Positions 1-7,681 of a stretch of 64,000 nt of DNA are shown here, one piece after another. Under the pieces are notes generated by a model. That model was not told where the DNA came from, made no database searches, and was given only the letters and a program-made list of their open reading frames with translations. The DNA comes from Chryseobacterium indologenes (GTDB taxonomy: Bacteria; Bacteroidota; Bacteroidia; Flavobacteriales; Weeksellaceae). The position numbers and the translations under genes were made by a program. Position 1 is the first letter of the stretch. Each line of letters opens with the position of its first letter. The DNA is taken from NCBI RefSeq assembly GCF_018362995.1, contig NZ_CP074372.1, forward strand, positions 124,001-188,000, written 5' to 3'.

Positions 1-326
1 TGGTATTCGTTATAATTCTGTTTGTAGTATCCTGAACTTTTAGCGGCGGATTCATTGTCTGCAGGAATTTTTCCTTCGCCGTAAATATCAGCGATAAAAG
101 CAATATAACCTTGTTTTTCAAGTTCAAGAGCCGCTGTTTTAGCTTCTTCGTCAATCCCTTTCCAGGCTGGGAGAATCAAAACTCCCGGAAGTTTTTTTCC
201 TGCATTGGAAGTGATAAGACCATTTAGTTTCTGTGCACCGTCCTGATAGGAAACAGGTTTAAGTTTCTGACTGAAAAGAGTTCCTGAAGCCATAATCATT
301 GTGGTTAATAAGATAGAACGTATCAT
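1..326 (-). CDS. Dienelactone hydrolase family protein, N-terminal part (runs off window)
   Basis: The reading frame starts at the ATG complementary to 324-326 and is open to the window edge, giving 108 residues of the N-terminus. Residues 1-19 look like a signal peptide ending before QKLKPVSYQDG. What follows (a short beta-rich stretch with KKLPGVLILPAWKGID and then YIAFIADIYGEG) is the opening strand and oxyanion region of dienelactone hydrolase alpha/beta hydrolases, a family that attacks ester or lactone bonds. The nucleophile and the rest of the triad lie outside the window, so activity cannot be judged. The product is probably exported to the periplasm. It is transcribed in the same direction as the HsdR-N-like gene at 505-936, about 180 bases away. 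Confidence 0.75.
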   Translation of the reverse strand, partial: MIRSILLTTMIMASGTLFSQKLKPVSYQDGAQKLNGLITSNAGKKLPGVLILPAWKGIDEEAKTAALELEKQGYIAFIADIYGEGKIPADNESAAKSSGYYKQNYNEY

Positions 327-504
327 AATTAATTATTTGTGAATTAGTGAATTGTAAAACAGATTAAAATTAAGAAAATATTTAAAAGAGTTAAACATCA
401 ATTCCAATTTTCTTCAACTCCTTGGTTAAATTGATATCAGGAAAAACTGAAGGGTATGAAGCCCAGTGACTGTGATAGTATGGTTTCTTAACCTCTGTCT
501 TTCC

Positions 505-936
505 TTACTCCGGTCTGTAAAACTGATACTGTCCGTCTTTATAATAAGCATTGATATGCTGAAGTCCATTGGTCAGAATGATTTCTCTGGCTCCGATAAT
601 GGAATTATACCTGGCGGTCTGTTCAAATGTTTTCTCCGTTAATTTGATCTGTGGCGCTTTACATTCGATCAGAATAACAGGCTCTGTTTTCTCGGTAATC
701 AAAAGATCTACACGTTTGGTAAGCCCATTCAGGACAATCTTTTTTTCGGTGATCAGGGCTGATGTAGAATAGGATTTTACAGTAAGGTAATAATGTATCC
801 AGTGCTGTCTTACCCATTCCTCAGGAGTGAGCAGAAGATAAGTTTTACGAACCAAATCATAAATAAAAAACTTATCTTTGTCTTTCTTGAATTTAAAATC
901 AAAAGTTTCCTGAAAATTCAGTTTTGGAAGTTCCAT
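505..936 (-). CDS. HsdR N-terminal domain-like protein (PD-(D/E)XK nuclease fold)
   Basis: 143 residues. The segment RVDLLI (D77) followed by VILIECKAP (E91, K93) gives D-x13-E-x-K, the catalytic pattern of the PD-(D/E)XK nuclease fold. The whole protein matches the short stand-alone proteins usually named type I restriction enzyme HsdR N-terminal domain proteins. There is no helicase part and no HsdM or HsdS gene nearby, so it is unlikely to be a restriction enzyme; a housekeeping nucleic-acid role is more plausible because it sits head to head with holA (7 bases between the two start codons), sharing a divergent promoter region. Family fit is strong; function is unknown. Confidence 0.8.
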   Translation of the reverse strand: MELPKLNFQETFDFKFKKDKDKFFIYDLVRKTYLLLTPEEWVRQHWIHYYLTVKSYSTSALITEKKIVLNGLTKRVDLLITEKTEPVILIECKAPQIKLTEKTFEQTARYNSIIGAREIILTNGLQHINAYYKDGQYQFYRPE

Positions 937-943
937 TTATAAG

Positions 944-1981
944 ATGAAAGAATTAGATTTAATCCTCAAAAATATTAAAAATAAAGAAGTTTTACCTATT
1001 TATTTTTTCCACGGAGAAGAAGCTTACTTTATTGATGTCGCTGTGAAGGCCCTTGAGCATAACTTTCTGGAAGAAGACGAAAAAGCTTTCAATCAGACGG
1101 TTACTTATGGAAAAGATACTTCTTATCAGGAAGTTCTTTCTTTGGCCAGACAGTTTCCGATGATGGGAGACAAGCAGGTGATTATTGTGAAAGAAGCTCA
1201 GGATTTACGATTCAATGAAGAGGAAAACAGAATTTTGGAATCTTATGTAGAAAACCCTGTTCCTTCTACAGTATTGGTTTTTGCGCACAAACATAAGAAA
1301 CTGGACAGCCGGAAAAAGGCAGCCAAAGCTTTAGATAAAGCCAAAGCTCTTTTTCTGAGTGAATCTGTAAAGGAAAGTAATCTTCCTAAATGGATTTCAG
1401 ATGAATGTGCGAAACTGAAAATCAATACAGCCCCTAATATTTCCCATCTTCTGGCAGAATATCTTGGGAATGACCTGTCAAGAATCGTCAATGAACTCAA
1501 CAAATTAAAAATCATTCTTAAAGAAGGTGAACTTCTTGACGGAACCATTGTTGAAAACCATATCGGGATCAGTAAAGAATATAATATTTTTGAGCTTCAA
1601 AAGGCTTTGGGGACCAAAAATGCCAATGCTGCTTTTAAAATTGCCCATTTTATGGGAAAGAACCCGAAGAATAACCCTTTTGTAATGATGCTGGCAAGCC
1701 TTTACAATTACTTTTCAAACGTTATTATCTATCAGACGATGGCCGGGCAGTCTCCACAGACTATTGCATCCCAGATGGGCGTTAATCCTTATTTCATTAA
1801 AGATTATGCGGAAAGTGCAAGACTTTATCCTTTAAAACATGCCACGAGAGTCATTTCTATTTTACGTGAGTTTGATATGAAAGGGAAAGGACTTGGAGCG
1901 GTGAATATGGGAGAAGCTGAACTGATCAGGGAGTTGGTGTATAAAATTATCAATGTAGATAAAATTAAGATGAAAGTGTGA
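944..1981 (+). CDS. holA: DNA polymerase III subunit delta
   Basis: 345 residues, the usual length for HolA. Delta opens the beta sliding clamp and is part of the clamp-loader complex with gamma/tau and delta'. The N-terminal segment LPIYFFHGEEAYFID (about residues 17-31) is the degenerate P-loop-like start of the AAA+ fold, and the middle contains LLAEYLGNDLSRIVNELNKL (about 171-190), a hallmark of the family; the C-terminal helical collar follows. It is divergent from the HsdR-N-like gene and followed by a repeat-rich spacer before trxB. The ATG at 944 is the only start that keeps the full N-terminal domain. Confidence 0.93.
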   Translation: MKELDLILKNIKNKEVLPIYFFHGEEAYFIDVAVKALEHNFLEEDEKAFNQTVTYGKDTSYQEVLSLARQFPMMGDKQVIIVKEAQDLRFNEEENRILESYVENPVPSTVLVFAHKHKKLDSRKKAAKALDKAKALFLSESVKESNLPKWISDECAKLKINTAPNISHLLAEYLGNDLSRIVNELNKLKIILKEGELLDGTIVENHIGISKEYNIFELQKALGTKNANAAFKIAHFMGKNPKNNPFVMMLASLYNYFSNVIIYQTMAGQSPQTIASQMGVNPYFIKDYAESARLYPLKHATRVISILREFDMKGKGLGAVNMGEAELIRELVYKIINVDKIKMKV

Positions 1982-2160
1982 TAGGAATGCGAGATACGGG
2001 GTAACGAGTTGCGAGTAATATGAGATACGAGTTGCGGGATATGAGGATACAAGTGTTAAATTTTCGTGCCAAATTACTGCCCAAATCCCAATAACTCATC
2101 ATCAAACCCGGACCAGGAAACCCGAATCCCGAACCTCACAACAATTACTATCGAAATTCA
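1982..2160. repeat. Degenerate short repeats in the holA-trxB spacer
   Basis: The spacer contains loosely repeated units built on GAGATACG and GAGTTGCG (1987-2045), followed by a C-rich stretch with ATCCC/ACCCG words (2080-2140). No reading frame of interest is present. Such decayed repeats are common in spacers of this group, and this copy has no clear function. Confidence 0.4.
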
Positions 2161-2172
2161 ACATATCAGATA

Positions 2173-2199
2173 TTGACAAGTATCATTAAAATAACTTTA
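2173..2199 (+). promoter_or_regulatory. Promoter of trxB
   Basis: TTG at 2173-2175 and TAACTTTA at 2192-2199, about the spacing of the Bacteroidota -33/-7 promoter (TTG / TAnnTTTG); the last base of the -7 box is not a match. It lies 68 bases before the trxB start, leaving a 5' untranslated region of about 60 bases. Confidence 0.5.
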
Positions 2200-2267
2200 A
2201 GGAGAAATTAAAAATTCCGAAATTAGCAGTCTTAATTCAAATTAAATCTTTTCGAACAAAGTAAATT

Positions 2268-3209
2268 ATGGAGCAAAACATTTTAGATTGTGTGATCGTT
2301 GGATCTGGGCCTTCTGGTTTCACCGCTGCTATCTATGCAGCAAGAGCAGACCTTAAACCTGAATTGTATACAGGTTTGGAGCCAGGCGGACAATTAACTA
2401 CCACCACAGAAGTGGATAACTTTCCAGGGTATCCAGCTGGGATTACAGGTCCTGAAATGATGATGGATCTGCAAAAACAGGCAGAAAGATTTGATACCAA
2501 AGTTCATTATGAAATGATCACTAAAGCTGAATTCTCTAAAGAAGTTGGTGGTGTTCACAAACTATATGCAGGAAATAAAGAGATCCTTGCAAAAACAGTA
2601 ATTATCTCTACAGGTGCTACTGCAAAGTATTTAGGTCTTGATGATGAAAAAAAATATGCAGGAGGTGGAGTTTCAGCTTGTGCTACGTGTGACGGATTCT
2701 TCTACAGAGGAAAAGATGTTGTGGTAGTAGGAGCGGGAGATACAGCTGCTGAAGAAGCTACTTATCTTGCTAAGTTGTGTAAAAAAGTGACATTATTGGT
2801 AAGAAAAGACGTTTTCAGAGCATCAAAAGCAATGGTTCACAGAGTGGAAAATACTCCGAATATCGAAGTTAAATTCCACCATGAATTAATCGGGATTGAA
2901 GGTGAAAACAGCCTGGTAGAAAGAGCAGTGATCATCAACAACCAGACTCAGGAGAAATCTACAGTAGATGTTGAAGGAATCTTTATTGCAATCGGTCACA
3001 AACCGAATACTGATATTTTCGCAGGTCAGGTAGATCTTGATGAAAACGGATATATCTTAACAGAAAAAGGTTCTACAAGAACAAATCTTCCTGGAGTATT
3101 TGCTGCTGGAGATGTTCAGGATCACATCTACAGACAGGCTATTACAGCTGCTGGAAGCGGGTGTATGTCTGCTATGGATGCTGAAAAATATTTAGCTGAA
3201 TTACACTAG
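2268..3209 (+). CDS. trxB: Thioredoxin-disulfide reductase
   Basis: 313 residues, full length. It passes electrons from NADPH through FAD and a redox-active disulfide to thioredoxin in the cytoplasm. Visible motifs are the FAD-binding GSGPSG (12-17), the disulfide C138-A-T-C141 inside the inserted NADPH domain, the NADPH-binding VGAGDTAAEEA (about 154-164), and the C-terminal FAD-binding GVFAAGDVQD. It has its own promoter and terminator and appears to be a single-gene unit. Confidence 0.96.
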   Translation: MEQNILDCVIVGSGPSGFTAAIYAARADLKPELYTGLEPGGQLTTTTEVDNFPGYPAGITGPEMMMDLQKQAERFDTKVHYEMITKAEFSKEVGGVHKLYAGNKEILAKTVIISTGATAKYLGLDDEKKYAGGGVSACATCDGFFYRGKDVVVVGAGDTAAEEATYLAKLCKKVTLLVRKDVFRASKAMVHRVENTPNIEVKFHHELIGIEGENSLVERAVIINNQTQEKSTVDVEGIFIAIGHKPNTDIFAGQVDLDENGYILTEKGSTRTNLPGVFAAGDVQDHIYRQAITAAGSGCMSAMDAEKYLAELH

Positions 3210-3231
3210 TAGTATTCAGTTTAGACAATAC

Positions 3232-3260
3232 AAAGCGTGCCTGATGGGTGCGCTTTTTTT
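3232..3260 (+). terminator. Rho-independent terminator after trxB
   Basis: AAAGCGTGCC and GGTGCGCTTT form a 10-pair stem with two G-U pairs around a TGATG loop, followed by a run of T. It lies 22 bases past the trxB stop. Confidence 0.8.
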
Positions 3261-3570
3261 TATTGGAAAACACAAAGGAGCAGGTTTTTTCAAATTATTT
3301 TGAACCATTAAGGACATTGAAGCTTTGAAGGAAAGTTAAGGAAGCATCAAAGATGTTTTATAAAGCACAGCGTTTCACCTTAATATTCTTAATTATTTAA
3401 TTCATCTTAATGGTTTAAGATTATGCAATGTTTCAGAAGATTTTCAACGGGAGGCTTAAAATATACGCGATCATCAATTTTATCGGATCACTTGCGTCTT
3501 TGCGCTTGCCAACATTCAACATTTCTTCATACAAAATATTCGATAAGAAATTCGTTAAATATGTAATGAA
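3261..3570. other. Gene-free spacer with decayed repeats
   Basis: No supported gene. The stretch 3300-3530 contains words such as TTGCGTCTTTGCGCTTGCC and several AAGGA..TTAAGG units of the sort scattered in spacers of this group. A 60-codon open frame on the minus strand here has no protein-like character and is left out. Confidence 0.4.
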
Positions 3571-3578
3571 AACATTAA

Positions 3579-3586
3579 TATATTTG
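3579..3586 (+). promoter_or_regulatory. -7 element of the VOC gene promoter
   Basis: TATATTTG is an exact match to TAnnTTTG, 61 bases before the ATG at 3648. No clear TTG is at the right distance upstream, so this is tentative. Confidence 0.4.
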
Positions 3587-3647
3587 TGAAACTGCAAAAC
3601 GATCCCGAATTGCATTCCATTATAGAAACTGAAAAAACGAATAAAAA

Positions 3648-4025
3648 ATGAAAAGAGTAACCGCCATCGGAGGCATCTTCTTTAAGTGTAAAGACCCTGA
3701 ACAAGTAAACGAATGGTATAAAACCCATCTTGGATTACCCACCAGCCCATATGGAGCCAAATTCGACTGGAAAGAGGCCGATTCTGATAAAAAAGGATAC
3801 ACCCTGTGGAGTCCTTTTAAAGAGTCTACCCAGTATTTTGAACCTTCATCAAAAGAATTCATGATCAATTACCATGTAGAGAATATTGAAGTATTGGTAG
3901 AGGAACTAAAGAAAGAAGGTGTAACCGTCCTGGATGAGGTAGCTACCTATGAATATGGGAAGTTTGTACATATCCTTGATCCGGAAGGAAACAAGATAGA
4001 ATTGTTTGAACCGGCAGGGGAGTAA
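3648..4025 (+). CDS. VOC family (glyoxalase/bleomycin resistance fold) protein
   Basis: 125 residues in two beta-alpha-beta-beta-beta units. The first begins with VTAIGGIFFKCKDPEQV and the second ends with FVHILDPEGNKIELFEP, the usual last strand with the metal-binding glutamate of vicinal oxygen chelate proteins. The family includes lyases, dioxygenases and resistance proteins; the substrate here cannot be told from the sequence. It stands alone between two repeat-rich spacers. The start is the first ATG and gives a protein of normal length for the single-domain class. Confidence 0.85.
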   Translation: MKRVTAIGGIFFKCKDPEQVNEWYKTHLGLPTSPYGAKFDWKEADSDKKGYTLWSPFKESTQYFEPSSKEFMINYHVENIEVLVEELKKEGVTVLDEVATYEYGKFVHILDPEGNKIELFEPAGE

Positions 4026-4077
4026 AAGGCGGAAAAGACTGTGATTGAGAATCTGGTGCTATAAATACGTAAAGCTT

Positions 4078-4194
4078 GTCATTATGAGCGGAACAAAGCG
4101 AAGCGTGGATCTAATTTAATAAGTTTAGATTCCTGCGGAATGACAAACGTTGTGGGTAAGCAATTATTCCCATTGTGTCATTCCGTAGGAATCC
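4078..4194. repeat. Inverted-repeat spacer element (GATTCCTGCGGAATGACA type)
   Basis: GATTCCTGCGGAATGACA (4128-4145) and TGTCATTCCGTAGGAATC (4176-4193) form an inverted pair with one mismatch. It is preceded by GTCATTATGAGCGGAACAAAG (4079-), a related word. These are repetitive extragenic palindromes of the sort found many times in flavobacterial spacers. Confidence 0.7.
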
Positions 4195-4251
4195 AGCTGA
4201 TTTTAAATATAAAGATGCAGTTCTGACTAATACCCCAACGGAAGACGCAAT

Positions 4252-4310
4252 CATTCCCCTCCTTTAGAGGGGTGGCAAAAATTCAAAGAATTTTTGCCGG
4301 GGTGGTTTTT
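4252..4310. repeat. Double palindrome with perfect 11-bp stem
   Basis: CCCCTCCTTTAGAGGGG (4257-4273) is followed by GGCAAAAATTC (4274-4284), loop AAA, GAATTTTTGCC (4288-4298), then GGGGTGG. The second stem is perfect. It looks like a mobile or repetitive spacer hairpin and not like a terminator of a specific gene. Confidence 0.7.
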
Positions 4311-4338
4311 CCGGTGCATCTTCCATATTGTTTTCCGG

Positions 4339-4387
4339 CGAAAGAAGAATCTCATACATCCAGAAGATTCTTTCGTCAGAATGACAG
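4339..4387. repeat. Inverted repeat GAAAGAAGAATCT / AGATTCTTTC
   Basis: CGAAAGAAGAATCT (4340-4353) pairs with AGATTCTTTCG (4364-4374) with one bulged base, followed by TCAGAATGACAG. It is a third repeat of the same extragenic class within 310 bases. It may also end transcription of the aspartyl protease gene that stops at 4409. Confidence 0.5.
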
Positions 4388-4408
4388 TTTTACAACATTT
4401 CTGTATTT

Positions 4409-5260
4409 CTAATCCAAAATATAAATCTTTTTCTCTTTAAGATTGAATCCCAGTTTTTTACCCAGCCAGTTGATACTCGTTTTACCTTCATAAATAAGAC
4501 CTTCCACAAAAGCGACTTTAGGCTTTTCAACGGCAGCAAAAGGGGTAGAAATAGAGCCAATATCACCTATATAAAACTTGGTTGTCAGATCAGGATTGAA
4601 TTCACTTTTCTTTTCCATCACTTGCAGGGTTTCCTTTTTGATATCCATTGTTTGCATCAGACGTTCACTTAGCCAAAAAGAATCTTTGCCAGAGCCGGAA
4701 TCCAGGAGAACATTGATCTTGTATTTATTGTTCAGGAGCACATAAGTAGTAATATCCATAGACTGGTCTGCATTGGTAGACAGCTGGATATCCATCACTT
4801 TCTTACTGCTCAGTTTTTCTTTAGGAAAGATTAGCTCATTGGTAGTATAATCAATGATAAACTCTGTGTCATAAAGCATGGGAAGGGAAATCAAGCCGTC
4901 AATTCCATTGATTTCCATATCATGAGTGGAGTACCAGGTATCTTTAAACTTTTTACCATTGAAAATAATCTCTTTTGATTTGAACAGGGGAATGGGCATC
5001 TTTTCTCCAGTTGCCCGAAAAGCCGTCAGATAATTATAAGTCTCTTTTGGACCGAGCTTTTTGGAAAAATTTCCCAGAAAAAGATTGATTCCTCCTCCGG
5101 TATCAAAGATAAAATTTCCTTTTTTACCATCCACTTCGGCACCTACTACGAGATGGCCGGAAGGAAGAACAGATATAGGTGTTTTTTGAGCAAAAACCAT
5201 AGAGGAGAAGGCTAGTGAGGTGATCACAACTGTACTTTTAATAAAAGATTGAGTAAACAT
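4409..5260 (-). CDS. Exported two-domain aspartyl protease (retropepsin/pepsin-like)
   Basis: I place the start at the ATG complementary to 5258-5260, not at an upstream TTG/GTG-type codon, because the protein then begins with a signal peptide (MFTQSFIK..., cleaved near VFA-QK at residue 25). The mature part carries two active-site triads in one chain, IFDTGG (D53) and LLDSGS (D187), as in pepsin-like enzymes and in fused retropepsin-like proteins. The hydrophobic strands around both triads support a real protease. It should cut peptides in the periplasm or outside the cell; the target is unknown. It is divergent from the spacer with strong GC-rich hairpins at 5391-5478. Confidence 0.8.
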   Translation of the reverse strand: MFTQSFIKSTVVITSLAFSSMVFAQKTPISVLPSGHLVVGAEVDGKKGNFIFDTGGGINLFLGNFSKKLGPKETYNYLTAFRATGEKMPIPLFKSKEIIFNGKKFKDTWYSTHDMEINGIDGLISLPMLYDTEFIIDYTTNELIFPKEKLSSKKVMDIQLSTNADQSMDITTYVLLNNKYKINVLLDSGSGKDSFWLSERLMQTMDIKKETLQVMEKKSEFNPDLTTKFYIGDIGSISTPFAAVEKPKVAFVEGLIYEGKTSINWLGKKLGFNLKEKKIYILD

Positions 5261-5390
5261 TTTAAAAATAGTGTTATTAGTTTTTAGTTCTGTTATAGAG
5301 TGATTTGAATCTTTACAAATATACTTTATTCTTACCACTGATAAGGTATGCAGCCACTTCGGAAGGGGTTCTACCCACTTGATGAAGGGG

Positions 5391-5478
5391 CTATACCCCC
5401 TTGGGTAAGGGGGTATAGGGGCTTGGTGAACGGGCTGTAACCCCTTATGAAAGTGGCTAGAGGTACTTTCATAAGGGG
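5391..5478. repeat. Two GC-rich inverted repeats in tandem
   Basis: CTATACCCCCTT (5391-5402), loop GGGT, AAGGGGGTATAG (5407-5418) is a perfect 12-bp stem. CCCCTTATGAAAGT (5441-5454) and ACTTTCATAAGGGG (5465-5478) form a perfect 14-bp stem. Around them are further GAAGGGG/GGGGCTT words (5371-5440). The block is far richer in G and C than its surroundings and contains no gene. Confidence 0.8.
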
Positions 5479-5609
5479 GTAAAGGATTTTTTGATTGTTA
5501 TCCGGTGAAAAAACAATTGGGCTCTTTCGTACAGGTAAATCTGTCTATCTCTGGAAAATATTCCTACTTAAAGTAAAATCCCTAAATTTAGCCCCAAATC
5601 AAAAACAAA

Positions 5610-5822
5610 ATGGAAATAAAAATCATAAAGGTTACACACGTTACCGGAACTTATATAATCGAAGTTCCCAATGGATCGCTTAATGATATGAAAACCCAGC
5701 TGGATAAATGTCTGAATGATGAACAGGGAGCTATTGTTGTAAAGGGAGAGGATGGTGATCAGTTCGTATATCCATCTGATCTTTTAAAAAACAGCTTCAT
5801 TGCAATCGTAGACAGGGAATAG
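5610..5822 (+). CDS. Small protein of unknown function (70 residues)
   Basis: I do not recognise the family. The protein is acidic, soluble, without signal peptide or membrane segment, and looks like a small beta-rich fold: strands KIIKVTHV, TYIIEVP, AIVVKG, QFVYP, SFIAIVD with a helix around NDMKTQLDKCLND. Codon use is ordinary and the ATG is preceded by an A-rich leader. TAAATTTA at 5584-5591, close to TAnnTTTG, could be its -7 box. It sits alone between the repeat block and tRNA-Ser. Confidence 0.65.
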   Translation: MEIKIIKVTHVTGTYIIEVPNGSLNDMKTQLDKCLNDEQGAIVVKGEDGDQFVYPSDLLKNSFIAIVDRE

Positions 5823-5900
5823 ATGATATGTTCGGGAAAAATAATTCCCTTGATTTCTAGTCTATTATTAATTTTTGTTAAAATTTGTGTGTCAAAAGTT

Positions 5901-5930
5901 TTGCAGAAATTAAAAATCGTTCTATATTTG
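5901..5930 (+). promoter_or_regulatory. Promoter of tRNA-Ser
   Basis: TTG at 5901-5903 and TATATTTG at 5923-5930, separated by 19 bases, an exact match to the Bacteroidota -33/-7 consensus. The mature tRNA begins 35 bases after the -7 element. Confidence 0.85.
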
Positions 5931-5964
5931 CACCACTGAAAACAACGGTATAGCCGGGGTTTAA

Positions 5965-6049
5965 GGAGAGTTGGCAGAGTGGTCGATTGCGGCAGTCTTG
6001 AAAACTGTTGACTGTAACAGGTCCGGGGGTTCGAATCCCTCACTCTCCG
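5965..6049 (+). tRNA. tRNA-Ser (anticodon UGA)
   Basis: 85 bases with the long variable arm of class II tRNAs. The acceptor stem GGAGAGT pairs with ACTCTCC (6042-6048); the anticodon loop CTTGAAA carries TGA (5999-6001 region); the T arm GGGGGTTCGAATCCCTC is canonical. The CCA end is not encoded. A strong promoter precedes it and a perfect hairpin terminator follows. A decayed copy of its 3' end lies exactly 11,650 bases downstream. Confidence 0.97.
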
Positions 6050-6315
6050 CTGGTTGAGAAATTAAAATATGCTAAAACGCTGTAAACATCAATGTTTACA
6101 GCGTTTTTTGTTTTAACGCTAGTATCAAAAAAAATCAAAATAGGTCACGATTTATATGACCTATTCCGTGACCCATTTTATAATTTTCAAGATGGGGCAC
6201 GAAAAACTCAGGGAAACTCGACTAATAGGCAGTCTAATGATTGTACATCTTGCAAAAACTGGTAACAAAAAGTAAATTATTAACAATTAAAGTTATCAAA
6301 CAATGAACAAAACAT
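6041..6315. repeat. Left copy of the duplicated tRNA-Ser junction (attL-like)
   Basis: The end of the tRNA, the terminator hairpin, an inverted repeat AATAGGTCA/TGACCTATT (6139-6147 and 6157-6165) and an AT-rich tail (6261-6315) are all matched by the segment at 17691-17873. From 6041 to 6165 the two align without gaps at an offset of 11,650. The left copy has about 95 extra bases (6170-6260). This has the layout expected of an element inserted at a tRNA gene. Confidence 0.65.
6074..6107 (+). terminator. Terminator of tRNA-Ser, first copy of the duplicated junction
   Basis: AAAACGCTGTAAACAT (6074-6089) and ATGTTTACAGCGTTTT (6092-6107) form a perfect 16-bp stem with a two-base loop, followed by TTG and further T. 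The same hairpin, with a different loop, recurs at 17724-17757. Confidence 0.9.
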
Positions 6316-6338
6316 TTGACATTTAATAGAATAACTTT

Positions 6339-6602
6339 TCATATAAAATCAAAATGATCAAGTCTTATGACAAAGTAATGTTCAATTGTTTTTTGAGCTT
6401 TTTTGCACATTGATAAAAGATCATTTCCTGATGTGTTGTCAAAACTAAAGTCATCATGGGTTTTCACGATATATTCAGTTACTATTTCAATATTCATTAA
6501 ATCGAGCTCGATTACATCGGTTTTCAACCTATGTTCTTCTTTGAAGAAAGGAATTTTACGGAAAATAGAATCGTTAAACCGAAAGAGATGTATTGTTTTC
6601 AT
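6339..6602 (-). CDS. Small protein of unknown function, paralogue of the gene at 15663
   Basis: 87 residues, no signal peptide, mostly helical and acidic. It starts MKTIHLFRFNDSIFRK and contains DLLSMCKKAQKTIEHYFV; the same framework is seen in the 89-residue protein at 15663-15932 (MKTIHLFQFKNSISRK, DLLSMCENAKEMIEHYFV), so the two are clear paralogues. I know no function for the family. It is the first gene inside the interval bounded by the duplicated tRNA junction and is transcribed toward the tRNA. Confidence 0.7.
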   Translation of the reverse strand: MKTIHLFRFNDSIFRKIPFFKEEHRLKTDVIELDLMNIEIVTEYIVKTHDDFSFDNTSGNDLLSMCKKAQKTIEHYFVIRLDHFDFI

Positions 6603-6645
6603 TGGAAAAATATTTAATAAGATGAAAAATTTAGGTTGCAGTTTA

Positions 6646-7443
6646 TTAAGAATGCTTATCTTTTAATCTTCTGTTGATCCATCTTTTGGATAAGGTACGT
6701 TCTGATGGTAAGGGATACAAGCCGCCTGAAAGGATATACAATAAGTTGTCCCAAAAATTATTTTTCCTACATAATTCATGACTGTAGTTAGTTAATATTT
6801 TTATGTATTCGTGTTCATATTCCTTTGCTTCCTGTAATGTGTAATTTTTTGGAATATCTTGGATAATATCCATAGCAGTCTGGTTAAAGGTTTTAGGTGA
6901 ATATTTTTCTATAAAGTCTAATTCAAGCCTGCACATCCCGATAAGGGGAGTAAGTAAAGAAAAAATTTCATCATAAAAATTATAAATATTTACCTTCCAA
7001 GATAATCTTTCATCTTCCGGTAAAATCTGAATAGTCAATAGAATAAGTTTTTTATGGATTACTTCCATTTCATCTGTGTAGAATTTGTTTTGCTGCCAGA
7101 ATATGGGTGAATTGATTTTATTTTTTTTAATAATATTTTCCAGTATATATTCAAACTGGATTCTAATATTCCTTATACTCTCGCTCAGGTCTTCTAAAAC
7201 GGACTGCCAAAGATTATGTTGACTCAAGCTGCAATACGTACTAAATATCAATCTTGATCTGTTGGTAAGTTGCTGTAATTCTTTTAACATCCTAAGAATT
7301 TCCGTTGCATCTCTTTCAAGGGTGATATTAGTATTCCTAATATAGAATAAAGTAGCAAACTGTGAGTAATAGATTCTTCTTGAGGCATTTTTTTTATTTC
7401 TGAGCCCTAATTTCTTTTTTGGGTGTTTAGTTAGCTTTTTCAT
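6646..7443 (-). CDS. Unknown helical protein
   Basis: 265 residues from the ATG complementary to 7441-7443; a longer frame from a TTG at 7488 would overlap the upstream gene and is less likely. The N-terminus is very basic (MKKLTKHPKKKLGLRNKKN), followed by long amphipathic helices with many aromatic residues (IRNIRIQFEYILENIIKKN, LELDFIEKYSPKTF). No signal peptide, membrane segment or known motif is seen. The start lies 8 bases after the stop of the 76-residue gene, so the two are probably translated from one message together with the cupin gene. Function unknown. Confidence 0.6.
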   Translation of the reverse strand: MKKLTKHPKKKLGLRNKKNASRRIYYSQFATLFYIRNTNITLERDATEILRMLKELQQLTNRSRLIFSTYCSLSQHNLWQSVLEDLSESIRNIRIQFEYILENIIKKNKINSPIFWQQNKFYTDEMEVIHKKLILLTIQILPEDERLSWKVNIYNFYDEIFSLLTPLIGMCRLELDFIEKYSPKTFNQTAMDIIQDIPKNYTLQEAKEYEHEYIKILTNYSHELCRKNNFWDNLLYILSGGLYPLPSERTLSKRWINRRLKDKHS

Positions 7444-7450
7444 CAGAGTT

Positions 7451-7681
7451 TTATTGTAAGTCTTTTTTCTTAATAATCCCTTTTTCAAAGGATTTTTGCT
7501 GTATGATAAGAGAAATAAGATATTGTCTCAAATCTTTTATCGTGATATTTTTTTCTTTCTCAGAAAAAAATAGTGGAGTTTCATCTAGAAGTTCATACAG
7601 TTCAGGAAATTCTTTTTGGATTTCCATTGTTTTTTTAAATATCTTTTTTGTTAAAATAGATATCGTGTTTATATTATTCAT
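7451..7681 (-). CDS. Small protein of unknown function (76 residues)
   Basis: A short helical protein (MNNINTISILTKKIFKK..., then MEIQKEFPELYELLDETP and a helix DLRQYLISLIIQQ). It resembles small proteins often seen in flavobacterial accessory regions in which a helix with EFPELxxxLDExP is followed by a second helix, but I cannot name a function. Its start overlaps the end of the cupin gene by 8 bases and its stop lies 8 bases before the next gene, so it is the middle gene of a three-gene operon. Confidence 0.6.
   Translation of the reverse strand: MNNINTISILTKKIFKKTMEIQKEFPELYELLDETPLFFSEKEKNITIKDLRQYLISLIIQQKSFEKGIIKKKDLQ

Noticed and set aside
505..936. Reading the HsdR-N-like gene as part of a restriction-modification system
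   Set aside because: No methylase, specificity or helicase gene is near, and the position beside holA suggests a housekeeping setting.
3433..3615. 60-codon minus-strand frame in the trxB-VOC spacer
   Set aside because: Composed of spacer repeat words; no conserved feel.
5495..5683. 62-codon plus-strand frame overlapping the 70-residue gene
   Set aside because: Different frame, begins in the GC-rich hairpin block, and overlaps the better frame at 5610.
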